From Lutraria lutraria (taxonomy: Eukaryota > Mollusca > Bivalvia > Venerida > Mactridae), in NCBI GenBank assembly GCA_964023205.1, contig OZ026843.1, forward strand, positions 2,403,029-2,467,028: 64,000 nt of DNA, given 5' to 3'. The position numbers and the translations under genes were made by a program. Each line of letters starts with the position of its first letter. The first letter of the stretch is position 1. This document shows, piece after piece, positions 46,381-61,000 of the stretch. The notes below the pieces were generated by a model. It worked only from the letters and a program-made list of their open reading frames with translations, searched no databases and was not told the origin of the DNA.

Positions 46381-48803
46381 GATATTGGTTGATAAATAGT
46401 AAAATACATTTTAAACATTACTTTATAATGATAATCATGGCATGTTTGGTATTAAAATTGCAGTCTGAAAATGTAGAGTTCATTTCTATAGATTATATTT
46501 TGATATTATAATTTTTATTTACATATTAATTATATTGATACTTTGAAATATTGATTGCATCATAATCTTTTTGTGCTATGGTTTGTTGAAATCAAGTATT
46601 ACTCGTTTACTTAATATGTCAGTTATTACTTAGTTAAATGTTTGTGCGATTTTTAGCACTTAAGTTGATTAAGACATCCTCTCCAGTCGTAGGTGTCCAA
46701 GTCATTTATGTTGTTATATGTTTTTAATAATCTAGTAAGTGATTAAGTAATCCTGTATATTTAAGCCAATCTTTTGTTCTGTAAAATACCTGTGAAAATG
46801 TAGTTTTTTAGGAAGTCTTAAGTGTCAAAGTTTGAAAAAGATAATCAATTATTAGAAATAAGCTTATTAGGAAATTCAAGCCACACCTTCTGCAGAAAGG
46901 CCTTACAAATACTTGGGTAGTTTAGATACAAAAATATACTAAAATATATAGAAAATTATAGAAAATTAGGATACATTAGTTAATATTTTATTTTAAGAAA
47001 CTGTCTTTGTGACAAGAAATACAATTTGTCTTTGTGACGCATTTTTGGATATGTCTATGTGACATTTACTTTGTGTTTACTGAAATGTTTTGGACTTCGA
47101 TTTACTTTGTGTTATATCATATTTGAACTTTGTGTGAATTTAAGACAAACATCTGTTGTTAATGTCTAAATAAATAATATTGAAGGAAACCTAGAACTTT
47201 GTGTTCAATCAACAACATCAACGATTTATCAGACTTGAGTACACAATAAGATTTCAACACGAGTCATCACCACATGTGACCGCAGCCACTATCGCATTGT
47301 GATCTATAGAGTACAATTTAAACACGTATTTGTAGATCATAATACGTAGATACATCAGTTGGTCTAACAAAAATGTGAATACGACTAGCATAATTATAAT
47401 ACTGCAAATTATCTCAAACATGAGCAACCTGTGTCTCTCTGAACAACATATAGATGCGTCGTGTGTGTCTATGTGTAAACTGCATTTATTAGAATCTGTA
47501 ACTTTGTTGTATTTACATGTATTAGAAATATACCACTTTTGGAAATGATATGTATACATGTATTACAAGTCTTGGCCATATCCAAAGGCAATATTCTTTT
47601 GCCGTTTTGCCAGTAAAGATACGTAAATAAACGATATCAAGATTCAAAGATATTTAATGACAAAACGTATAAATTTGCTTGTTCATTATCAATACAATGT
47701 TATTATATGATTTAATACGCATTCATACAACCAATATTTAATAAAGATTCACACATACATATACAAACAAACAAGTAAACATGGAAACGAACGTTATACA
47801 AAAATAGTATTCGTTTAAAACCAAAAAGGTACAATTTTAAACTCCAAAGTTAATAAATGTTATTTATGTTAATGTACATTTTGTATTCATTTTAACTTGA
47901 TTTCTTCTTCATAATTGAGCAAGAAGTACAATTTGCGAGGGCAAAAGAAATTGACTTTTGAGGTTTTGCATTAAGAGTATAGAGATCGTTTTTGACTTTA
48001 AGTACTGTCTTCAATAAGTTCCATGCTTATAGTTTAAAATTTAAATCATTAAATGATAATGTACATCTTAAGTGTTGTAAAGCAGGAAATAAACTACATT
48101 AAACCTAAAAACTATGACCACAATTCGGACAAAAAAACAAGAACAGACTGTGGGGTAATGAATGAAGTAGCTAAGAGACCCACAACTAAGGTGAACATAG
48201 CTCGATTCCACATTAATTTGCAAGTCTAAAATGTGCTGAGAAGATGGGCTTAAATGATGACCTCCAAGTGACTGTCATTGGTTAATCGCTCAGCCAATGG
48301 AATCAGATTAGATCGCGTGATGCATGTTCACAACAACGTGAGTATTAGTCACATCGACCTTTGACCGCGTTACCCGTCTCGTAACATCGACTGATAAACC
48401 CCGACTTACGTAGTTAATTACAAAACCATCTCATTTGTGAATTAACAGCTTGCATAATATCGTTCCGTATCAATGACGTATATAACTTAATTGTTGGCGA
48501 TTCTTTGACATTGCTGTCGTAGTTGGCTAAATAATTATCGAAGACAAAACGTCCCTATTCTTCATTCGTGGATATATTTCTACTCAGATCAAATACACAA
48601 TTACCCGCACTGTCAAGGTTTCTATTATTTGTTCGCATAATATTCAGCTTTGCCAGTCATTGAATGACGTACACCTAGGGTTGTCTCCGTAGAATCAGCC
48701 GTGTAAGTCGTTTCGCCGGTAAATATTTGGAAGAACAGACAAAATACTCAGTAGAATCCAAAATTAAGTACAAGACAATACAGATTGTATGTTGGTTATA
48801 CAT

Positions 48804-48809
48804 TTTATT
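48804..48809 (-). terminator. Candidate poly(A) signal after the VWA7-like gene
   Basis: AATAAA on the minus strand, 290 nt beyond the read-through stop at 49099. If exon 10 is terminal, this is the nearest plausible signal. Confidence 0.3.
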
Positions 48810-49098
48810 TTGTTATATTGTTTTAATACAATAAGCCATTCTCGAACTTAGGACAACTTTACTCGGGAGAAACTACGTTTTGCGCCGTAAACTGTAAAAA
48901 ATATAATAATACTATTGACATGACATACAGAGGCATTTAAAACAACTAATTAAATATCATAATGAATGAATTGCAATGTAATTAAGGAAAAAATATTGCG
49001 ACCTTGTATGTACATGTAGTTGACAATATTCAAAAGAGAAATTCAGCAAACTATTGCTGACAAATTTCTAATTCATATGTGAGTAAGTGTTCTGAAAA

Positions 49099-52000
49099 TC
49101 ACATGCAAGTATGACTCATGCATTTCTTACCGTCTCTGAGATCACGTCTACGCCTCGTGCACGTTCCAGTGACCAGAAACTGCACTCGTAACTTTTTCTC
49201 TGTAATCAGACTAGTTATATAGTTGATTTTCTGAGGATCTTTGGGTGTAGCATCAGTGAAGACAAATACGTCGGAGTTTGGCATAGCAACTGTCGAAGCT
49301 GAAAGAGATTAAGTTTGGTTAATCTGCAGGTGTGAACTGGTTCTGTTCAGTTCTGTGAGCCCAGCAAGTTATTTCTTCAAAGACGCTTAGAAGTTAATTG
49401 TAACACATTTTTGTCGATTTGTTGATGGTAAATTGATTGCTCCAAGCACCGAGTGTGTAATCGCATATCGTGGGAAAAAATCTAAACATCTTTATACAGA
49501 TGGCTGTAGATTTGTCTTTCTCAGTTCGTAACATCTAATTACTTATCATAGAATTATATTCTGCTATAGATCTGAATAAATTTACCAAAAAAATGATTGT
49601 GTATAAAACTAACGAGTAAGCATGCATGTCTCGTATAAACCCGTTTCATATAATTTGGTAAATGGACAAACCGTGGAAATATTTTATTGTATTAAGACTT
49701 GAAGAATACAGCGTAAGTCCATGCATATGCACAAACATATCAGTAATGTTGCATTTTATATACTATGTATAGCATATAGATGTTTGACCAGAGGTTGTTG
49801 TTGAAATGCTCCTTCCTATCCTCACAGACGCTTACTGATTAGTCTTATATCTCATTTAGGAACAGTGGATCATTCACTGAGATAGCTTCTTTAAGCTTAG
49901 ACAAATAAATCGTAAATTTAAATTCTTCTTTAATTTTAGAGGTTATTCAAGTTATTTTTGGAATCTATCGTCACTCTGTTAAAGAAAACTATCAGTAATG
50001 AACAGCATTAGCAAGGTTTTCACATGTCAAATGTTTAGATCCAAAAAAGTTTTATTTACTCAGGTTACTCGACTTATATACTCTAATTCCCTCCTGTGAC
50101 CCTAGACTTTTCATTAGGCCCGAGTAACAATAATTCCACTTTCTCACTAGTCTTACCTTTCATCGTACTTTAACGAGTAATAAAGCCCGGACCTACCAAC
50201 CCTATTAAACGAGCATCTTACTAGAAACAAACAAGCTTTTATACCTTATTTTTGCTAAAATATTCGTATGTCAATGAAACAGTCTCAGTGTGTATGATAA
50301 ACGGGTTATAAAGTAGCATCATATATAATATATTGCTTAACCAACCAGCTTGAATTCCAGTGAGAGAAAATTCTGGACAATCATCTCCACCATGTACAAC
50401 TATACTACCAAGCCAACTCTGAATATCATCCGGGTTCTTTGTCTTCTGTACTGTTGTGAGATTGCCTAGCAACAGAGGAATTAAAGTTAAACGTCGTTTA
50501 TGGTCATGCAGACGGTGTAACATGATACATGTACTTCATCCTCAATGCAATAAATTCGCACAACTAAATATTTGTGCATTTGTCATTATTATACACAACG
50601 ATTTCTGTTTCTTTAAAAAAAATACATGTACACCGCAGTTCGTGTGTACATAACTGAAATGTCACACGAAATATTAAACATGTACATGTATTTACAAACT
50701 TATCAATAATGATTAGTGCTTCCGCAATCAGAAGTATATTCTATATTTATCACACCCAGACACCAAGACGTTAGGTATATATTATGCAATGTACCCTCGA
50801 GTTGCTAGACATTGATTCGTGGATAGTATGCTCGTCCATAAGGGAGTATTCCGAAAGTGAAGATAAATAAACTCAACGCGTACATTCATAGTGAGATCGA
50901 AGTCTATCATAGAGAAGAATCAGTCACTCAAACGTAAGTCTGTATAAATTTGCACTGGTAATACCGTCGGATACAATCGCGATACTTACAAATCGATACC
51001 CAATTCATATCGTGATACAAAGTTTCGGATAGATTCGTGGTTCAATAACTTTAATGTGTTTTATTAACTCTTTGTATTCTAAAGTAAAACCTTTATTGTA
51101 AATCTAGTTTTAACCGCACAGAAGGGTATATGCAATCAAATTAAAATGCTCTGACGTGTATTATAATTGCATGGTAACGTTTTAGGTTTTAGAACTTACC
51201 AGGATCGTTGAACGTGACAAGGACGTAATTGTACGGTGCGTTGGAGGTGCCTTGTGTTTCACGTACGATTTCGGCGGTTTTATTCTGCACGGCAGCGATG
51301 TCTTTACCCATAGATCCAGTGGTATCAATTACAAACACAAGAGATTTTCCTGCACGGATCTGTAGCAAGTCTTGGAACTTTTCGTCGCCTACAACTTTTC
51401 TGAGCCCAGTCACTGAAAAGAAATGTTCAAATACAGCGATTTTAGTATCATAGAAGTAGTCCGCTTCTTTACGGCGTTGGTTTGAGTCCTATATAAGATA
51501 TATATTTTATTAACAACTGGCACGCGTATAATTCCCATTGGTTCCAGCAATTTACACCAATTTTTTTTTCTTGTACAATAGAAAAGCGTAGTTTTGCCTA
51601 AATTGTGTAATATCAAAGTACAAAATGTATGTGGAATACCTATTCCGTATACGTATTAACATTGTTTAAATAAAATGATAATATAAGTCCTTGTTTATTA
51701 AGCTCCGTAGTCAAATTGAGAACAGAGTCCAAGCTCAAATCTCAGTTTCATCCTACGAGTATTTTGCTTATACAATGTGTTCTAGGATATACATGTATAT
51801 TTAAAATGAATTCATACTTAGTAAATTTCGAAAATGTTTCAGTAAAACATAGACTTGAGCTATTCGATAAACTCATATCACCTATTTTATGTTATGGTTG
51901 TGAGGTATTGGGGTTTATTAGCGCTAAAAATATAGAACGTATCACGACATACAATATTTTGTAAAAATGTATTACAAGTGAAAAAGTCGACACAAAATGA

Positions 52001-55000
52001 TTTTATTTACGGTCTCCTTGGAAGATATAGCTTAATTAATACTAGTTATATACGTATAATACAATTTTGGTTGAAAATTGTCCATAGTAATGACAATAAA
52101 TTAAGAAAACAAATCATATGATAGAATACGCTTAAAAACGATTCTGAACTATTTCCTAATAAAAAATCATGGGCTGTATCAATACGTGACTTGCTATCGA
52201 GGTCAGGTTAATATGATGCTTGGCTTAATCAAAGTGTAGGAAATGCTGATGTTTTTATTAATATTTTTAAGCAACGTTTCCATGATATTAACCTGCAAAC
52301 GTGGAACAAGCGTATTGTCTATCGGAAAGATCTATATTATATAAAGAAATAGTTACTTTTGGCTTTCAACATTTTTTAAATACCTTAGATATACCAAAAT
52401 TTCGAATAGCATTGACAAAATTGATTGTTTCATCGCATAATTTGAACATCGAATCTGGAAGATGGCAGAGACCAAAATTAGAAAGAGCACTCAGAACTTG
52501 TCAATATTGTAATTTAATAGAAGATGAATACCACTTTATTTTAGAATGCTGCTTTATAATGATTTACGTAAGAAATACTTGAAGAAATATTATTGGAATA
52601 GACCGAGCATGTTTAAATTAAAATTATTATTTAAAAATCAGTCCAAAACTATCGTTAAGAAACTTAGTGAATTTATGTTTAAAGCTTTTGAACTACGAGG
52701 TGCATTGTACTAAATTTAACTATTATAGTATTTACATCATTTTAGTACTACATACTGTTTGTGTCTAATTGATTATGTATTTATTTTGTTTTTATATATC
52801 CTTATGACATAATTTTCACAATTAGATCTTTATTTCGAATTATAGGTAAACAGGCAGTTATGCGTGTTATCGTTGATAAGTATGTATTTATGTACCTTTC
52901 CCTTGTATCTTACATGTTTTGTTTCTTTATATTTGTTTGTACTGTGTAAATAAGTAATTGTCTTTATCCAATGGACTTTATAAGTCTACAGGATTCATAT
53001 GTTATAAACCTATATAATTGATTCATGCTCAGATGTATACATATGCAGATAAATTTTGTCGACGTAATGCATTATTAGTATCGTAATTGTTTCATGATAA
53101 ATGATTTTAAAACATCAAACTATGGGTAAAATAAGATTCGACATAGGAGGCCTGCTCCAAGTTTCCCAACTGGCGCCAGTCCTGAGAACGAAGCCCGAAA
53201 TACAACACAAAGACTTTTCAGAAGTTAACTCATCTGAGGTGTTAGATATTCTTTGTGGCTCACTATCTTTGAATACTGAGTATAATTAACAGATTTTACA
53301 AGAATTGTAGAATTGGTGTTTTAGAAAAGAAGCTTGATCTTGAAATTCAGATTTGTATCAATTCTAGAATGAAATTAACTTATTGAACCAGGTGAATAAA
53401 AGAAGAAAGGATTAAGATTTTTATTGCAGGTATATATAGACAACTTCTGCTTATAAGAGTGGCAGCTGTTCACACGGTAGATCTTATACATGAAAAGACT
53501 CTGATTCAGATTTGATTATAAATTCGATGGGAAGGATGAAGCTAGAACATGTTATGTATTATTCTGCAGTATGTTTTTGTTTACTTCAAGCGATATATGT
53601 TCGCCTTACTTCTTGTATACATGTACTATACCGTATGTTTATTCAGCCTCCAATTCCATGTAGTGAGTTAGATTCTGTTTCATTGTCTTTGTTTTATTGT
53701 CTAAATCACTTCAGTTTTTAAGTACATTAATTATTTTGTATCATGCAGTTTCTCTCTTTCGTGTCTCAATGATTTGGTTGCGTAGGGCTCATACTAGTAT
53801 ATGTATTAAAGTCTGTATTGTAAAATGACTCAAGTAGTATTAAATATTGTAGAAACTGCGGACAGAGAACTGCAGATGCGGTTTCAGGGGGGGGGGGGGG
53901 GGCACCCTGCACGAGCCCTCTGAGTTGTATACTTGGTACATAAGTAAAGTATGTATGCGTGGCTTATCATGATTGGTATAAGTACATTGTACATGTATTA
54001 ATTGTATATCATGGATGAAATGATAAAAGGTGATAAACGTGACAGTAAAACCAGTATAAACCATTCAGTGATAGAACACAATGTTACAGAGATTACTTCA
54101 CCACGAAACAATGCCGCGAACAGACAAAGGTCAATCCAAGTCACAATAACTCAACAATTAGACCAACTCCAAAAAGATGATCGACATATCTGACGAAACA
54201 AAAGCAAAATAAGTTTATATCTAAGACGAGATTAAAAAGCTTCACATCATCGTAAACCATATATTGTACAGATGCGAATAATTGGCTAGACAGGTTAATG
54301 GTTGAGAAAATGTCGCCTATATGTTCACGGTATGGAACCGGAGGACATTTTCCAGAAAAAGGGTTGCGGGAGAAGACCTATACATGCTCTTGATTTAGTC
54401 TTTCGCGAGGTACCAAATAAGCAGAGACAGTCTCTATCAAAAGAACCAACACTTTGATGATAAGTTACCCTGTTTTGTTAAAAACTCTGAGAATGCGGTC
54501 GGCATGGTAAAAATCTTCCCGGGAAAGTCTTAAGGTGAAAAGTACTATATTAGTAAAAATGTTACAAAATTGTTTTACACCGAGGCGGAGAAAAAGAACA
54601 CAAAATCATTGCGAAAGTATTTTCGAGGGTTTCGCGGGGAGTGTGTAACTCTGTAAGAGCGGTGGAATGGGAAATAAACAGCAAACTGTTTTCAGAGATT
54701 GTGAAGGGATCATGAGGATTTTCTGTGTAGAAAGACTGCATGGATATGGGACAGAATAACAACTTTAAATTTGCTCTGTAAGCGTTCATAACAAACAAAT
54801 CTATCTTGAGATAGTTTGTAAAGTTTGAATCCTGCCCATGTAATGCAGCAATTTATCAAAGTTTGTCTGTTTAGTGTGTTACATTTGTATATCATAATTA
54901 TGACATGTCATAGCCGAAAAAACGTTTAAAAGTTAGAATGTCGTAGTACATGTACATGTATATGATAAAAACATGTAAATAAGCGAGCATTTTTATTGTT

Positions 55001-58000
55001 CTTTTTTTCAAATATCCATTTTTGTATCAAATGATACTAATGCTGCCGTTACCTGTTACATTTCCTGAATAAAATCATGTTAGTGGGGGGAAAATATCAA
55101 ACTATTACTTGGATCCTCGAAGAAGAGTCGTGTATGCTCGATGGCCGACTCCGCGGCTTTCTCGTGGAGATGTGCGTGTGGAGAATATCCCGGGTCCATA
55201 GAATCTTTGTTGATACCCCCTAGTGCTGCTGACGTCACAGAGGATGAGTCACGTGGCCCACCATGACTACATTTTCCAGTGTTCTGGGAATGGGGATCCT
55301 CTGTAAATAAAAAAAATTGAGAATTGTAGAGGACAAGACATTAGAAGAACAATGCACACTAAATCTTCGCGTTGCCAACGGTTAGTATGTCCACAGTTTT
55401 ACGCCAGAAAGATATTTTGCATCAAGACTATTAGTACTGCTATGGCCTCAGTGTGCTTTGTAACGTGTACCATCGATGTCACTTTTCTCGTACAAATATT
55501 GTTTTCCTTTGATGGACTAAGATTACCTAGCAAGATTTGTGTTTCATCCATGATGGGTGATCTTTATTAAACATTCGGTCATTCAGATTTTCTTCGACGC
55601 GATAGTATCAACAAATGAAATTATGACACTTATAATATATTGGTAATAATGACAATAATAACATGACGTGTAGACCTATAAACATGTGTCCATCTTATGG
55701 CATTACATCGTGATTAACCATTTATCAAACCAAGATTTCTTCAGGAATGTCCTTTGCACACTAAATGTTTCAACCCTATGCAAGCACATAAAAGGTGCTT
55801 CATAGACTTAAAGGCATAATCATGATAGCTCTAGAGTGATTTTTCAACATATGTAATGATGATACTAACTCATTGGCTTGCTGATATCTTGTCCACTTTT
55901 GTAGCCGCTAGTCAGGAAATTGGCTGCTACAATCAGATTGGTGGAGCAATCGGTATGTAAGGTCGGACTGCAAGTACATGTAAATCATTTTAAGCATTAT
56001 TTCATAGACATTCTATGTTTTGTACAATATACTAGTAGTGATTACGATAAGACTGATCGCAATATTTCTTTCAAAATTCAAACGCATTACCTATTCAAAC
56101 GCTATAAAGTTGTACAGTATAAATCAAAATTGTCATAATCTTCTTACCTTTCAAAATAGTATATGACATATTTACGGCTTAATGCAAAAATTCCCAATGT
56201 TTTTTTCTTACTTCGGACTTTGTTGTAAGAAACTCTACATAGGTCAGATACAAAACATAGGGTCGATTGGGTAACAGTAAATATTTTCCTAGCCTGATTG
56301 GACTTCCAATGACTCTAGTATCAATAATATTACATGCCCTGTTCTAACTCACCCACAACTTCTACACGTATCCACACTAGGTGGCGCTGCTGCCATTATA
56401 TGTTGTCCGCTTATACCTAAATATAATAATTAAAATATAGCATTCTAAATTGGAGGTATAGACCTATGATATTTTTTAAGAATTTTAAGAATTTTAAAAA
56501 CCACAGGGCGGGGTGAATACTGTAAGGGCTAAAGAACGGTTGCTCAACCATGTGCCTTCCCGGATACAGGAATCATGCATAGAGCTGGTATCAATACTTA
56601 ATAATAATTAAAGGAACCAAAAACACAAAAATGGTATAGATTGGTTCCAATCCATGCGCAGAGTTTACAGATACGGCCTAATTTATGCACAAACTACCTA
56701 ATGTATTTAATAATTAATACAAATATCTACGAATTGCTATATTACGATACCTAATGGTCTGTATAGAACGGATCCACTCATTTCTACCCAGTTTGTGTTA
56801 CTGTAAAACATCTGAAGTAAATGAAGAAACTGTCCGACAACTTCTCTAGCTGCGTCGTAATTTGGTGCCGAGTTGTTCAAAATCTGTAGAGCGGTGTCTC
56901 GTAAATTTTGCATTTTTGCATTTGCTGAAAACATATATTAACTCCGTACATGCATGATGCATGAAAATCTGTGTATCAGATGAGGAAATAATGTGTTTCA
57001 GGCAATAAAGATGGAAAAATCAGACAATTACTTTTCAAGAATCGACATGCAGACTTGAAACTATTAAACCAGATACGGTGAAACTGTTTGACATCAGGCC
57101 ACAGCCGTGAGAGAAGAAATACGGCTTTTATGCGTAACTGGCTTTTATCTACGTGTTTATCGGCCCTGTTATATCAACAAATGCTTTGTGAAGGAGGACC
57201 TTTCATTTGTTCACAGGGTGGCCTATGAATCACATGTGACCGCTAACTCGGGTTTAACTGCGTTAACTGGTGTTATCAGTGATTAGTTACAAAAGTCAGT
57301 TACAAAATTAGTCAAGTAATAAATCAGCACTTGTACTACATAAAAAACTAGTAAATATGAAAAGCATATCGCACTGAATTGCACAGGACATGTACATGTA
57401 CGCGTATATTTGTATTTGGTACAATAGATGGAAATTGTTTTTACAGTTTAGACGCAATAAAAAGTCTTGAGAACGGTCGGGCAATATTTTTTTAAATCAA
57501 GAAATCGACATCATGATTGACCAATCAGACATCGGCATAAAACGACACGATACCCGGGCAAGAATGTAAACGTTGTAACAGTAATATCATTTTTAAAAAA
57601 TAATTTCGGAAGTTTCCGGTTTGTGGTTATTTTTTCATCCCGGATGAACGATGAAGTCACACAATCTTTTATATTTATTCTTTGCCGAACGATCCGCATC
57701 GTTAATACCTCATTACAATCAATCTAATCGACAATATCTCGTATAGAACATAACAATAATTTCTGTGGATTTTATTCTATTACGAAGCATTGAAAATCAT
57801 CCGTGTAATCTGGCATAAAATAGCGCTGCATGACCATATGGTGAATGACAAGTGATGCTAAGACTGTCTTAGTAATAAACCTAACTACCTGCATGTAATC
57901 TGATTTGCCTGATCATTCATCAAATTATCCCGATACTTATCATATTAACCTGTCATTACAGTAATACCTTGACACTTCTTATAATAATTCCTTAATTAGC

Positions 58001-61000
58001 CTGAAATTAAGCACAAATCAGGCTGATGATTGCTGATTGGTAATTAGGTTTTTGCAATATGACATGTCCGGGGCGTAGCCAGTGATGTCCGCACTTACTA
58101 ACGCATGTGCGTAGTATCACTTTGAAAAGTTAAACATGTAAATATGGCCAAACTTGTATTCTAAGTCGTTGAAAGCAGATTTTTCTAGACCTCTGGCAGC
58201 AGGAGGGGTTAATCCCCCGCACTATCCCCTTATGAGCGTAACATTCATATAAACACAGCTGGCTGCGCCCCTGCTCATGTAGATGTCAGGGAAGAATAAA
58301 ATATGTCGCAGACTGCGTATTTTCAAAATTATTTAAAGTAAATTCAAACATAAAAACACTAACATGGTAACCTTTTAGCATTTAAACAGAACGTTAGTAG
58401 TATCAACAGCGTCTTTTATATGGCATGAATGTAAAGAATTACATCACCGGGTGCATTTTCTCAGCAAATGAAAAGTTTGGGAGAGAGAAAAGGCTGAACT
58501 GTATCCATTAAGCATGGCTCAGGGGATTTTAATAACTTCTATTATAATTTCTTCTATGTACAAAGGCAATTGCGTTTTCCTAAAAATCTGCTAATTAGAC
58601 GAAAACCAAATTCTTAGCGATAAGTTTTTTAATCATGACTCAATGCACTAAACGAAATGACGTCATACTCGTGATATTAGTCAGCCATTCTATAAAACAT
58701 GTACAAGTATTTTTGGGTAAGTTTGTCACCTGCTTTTAACATTATTTTAGCAATTCAACAGCAGGCAGTTAAACAAACCAGTTTTCACAAGTTGGTTTAT
58801 GTACCGGTACAAACATTGTTCTCTGCAAGTAATGTCCAATTCTCCAATTTGAGGACGAATGTCCAAGTAAGATGCTATATATATATTAGAGAGAACATGT
58901 GATTCCGAAATCAAGAAATGAAAATCTAACGCTCAACGAAATGACTCAGACAAGCTATACGCTGGCACGATTTGCCCATGAAACAAACAACAAGAAGATT
59001 ATTTAACATATAAATCAGCGCAAATCAAATAATCAACTCTTTCTACGATACTCACGTATTGTTTTAGTATTGTCTCTACCCAAAGTTGTCGTTCCTTTCC
59101 ATTAACACATAGTGTGACCCTAGCGGGAACGACAACTCTGGGTAGAGATTGCGACGTATGCAAAGACAACAACTGTTTGCAGAAAACATCTTCAGTTAGT
59201 ATCCGTCAGATAATTGTAAGATACATGTAAATGTAAAGTGAATATAAAATATTCTTTCTCACACTCTTTAATCTGCTCTCCGTTAAAGTGCCAAGCAGCT
59301 TCCGCATAGTGATCTTGGTCCACCTTATTATTTTGTTTCACAATATCGTCAATCGCTTCTTGAAATCTCTTTTCTGACTGTTCACCTGTAGGGTATAATA
59401 AGGTCACTCAGTTCAATTCCTGATAGACGATACTTGGTCAACATTAAGACGACATGTTGACAAATCTCTAAAACCCATTACAAACCTATATCATAATTAC
59501 TAATTATTTTATTTGGTCATGTGACATTAAAGATTAAGCATAATTTAAACAAAGGAAGGTTCAGAGAAGGCAAAAAAACGGCATCTGACCTTCCTAAATC
59601 TATCAAGATTTAGTATAACCAGAGACGTCTCTGGTATAACACACAAAATTCCATTCAAGTCATAATTATACTAATGAACATATAATATCTAAAATCAACA
59701 GCAAATCACGTATAGGGTCTGTGGAGCGTGGGCAACCAATCTGCACACAAGGTGCATTGAATTTATTGAAAACTTTGGTTAAGTCTGCGAACAAATTGAA
59801 GAACATAGTATGACCTTTAATCATTTAACATGATCCACCGTATCAATGAATGTGTACCATGTAGTGACTTTTGTTACATAGTGATAGGTGTCAGAACAGT
59901 TCACAATACTTACCACCATAATATACATCATACAGTTTTCTAGCTGTTATATCAGGGATGCCTGTCAAACTTCCGGCAGTACATGGCTGACATTGTTGTA
60001 CGGGATTCTCTTCAAAGAATTTAGCCACAGCCTGCATGTATACATCGCATACATTATATCATCCGGGTTTACAATAACTGTGTTTTATTGTACATTGAAC
60101 AATTAATTAAATCGGATATAAAGAAGTCACTGTTTCCTTCTACTAATTAAGTGTGTCGTCTTTATTTCAATGAACTAGTAATGCCTATAGAGAAATATGG
60201 ATGTAATGAACTAAAATTTCGGATACCAAGGACATTCACTATGAGCGTGTTCAATTGTATAATTATAATATGGTTAACGCACCACCAGAATGATTCCTGT
60301 TTGTTGTCAACAAATGAAACAAAGGTGACAAACTTAATGAACAGAATTAACTTGACGTTCTAAAAGGTCGCAGATAAGTTAAATAGATTAAAAGTACACA
60401 ATCTAATAGGGACACGACCGCGACCCCTGGTAATCAACTTGTAACACGGAGTGTTAAGTACAATTATGTATTTATAGTGTCCTCTTCGAGTAGACGGCTG
60501 ATTTTTTCATTTTAAGAGACTAAATTAATAATCAAGTACGATGAAACCTCGGTACCGCCTGAGGAACCTAAATGTTGTATGCCTTTAGCTAGGTGAGCAC
60601 ATATTCAAGAAGAATTTATTATTTCATCGGATTTAACGCCATTTTCAACATTATTCAGTTATATCGTGGCGGGTAGTTATCCTAACCAGATTCCCTGGAC
60701 TTCATTTAGGCCTTAGCCTGTAATAACAACATTCTGTCCGCATGCTACCCCACATACCTCAGAGGTGGAGGACAATTTAACACAAATGTAATATCCGTTC
60801 AGTCAAATTTGGTTCGAACTCACAACCTCTTGATCAGTAGATCAAGCTAGGCTCTAACTACTAAGATAACCGGGCGGGTTCTATTCAAGATGAAATAAAG
60901 AATAAATATCGAAAACCCGTCCGAAAATAATAAGTGGTCGTTAAAAAAGGTGTTCCTAGTATTGAAGTGGTCGATTGCTTAATAGTGATTTACTAGATGA

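Larger units (their letters stand above)
44722..49098. other. Intergenic region between the secreted-protein gene and the VWA7-like gene
   Basis: I searched here for further minus-strand VWA7 exons and found none. It contains a TA microsatellite (about 45168-45184), a probable decayed LINE tail (45640-46380) and an inverted CATTGG/CCAATG pair at about 48278-48301. Otherwise it is AT-rich with no recognisable coding sequence. Confidence 0.5.

Noticed and set aside
54002..54193. 63-codon polar plus-strand frame in the large VWA7-like intron
   Set aside because: It is somewhat like a LINE ORF1 coiled coil in composition, but too short and unmatched to call.
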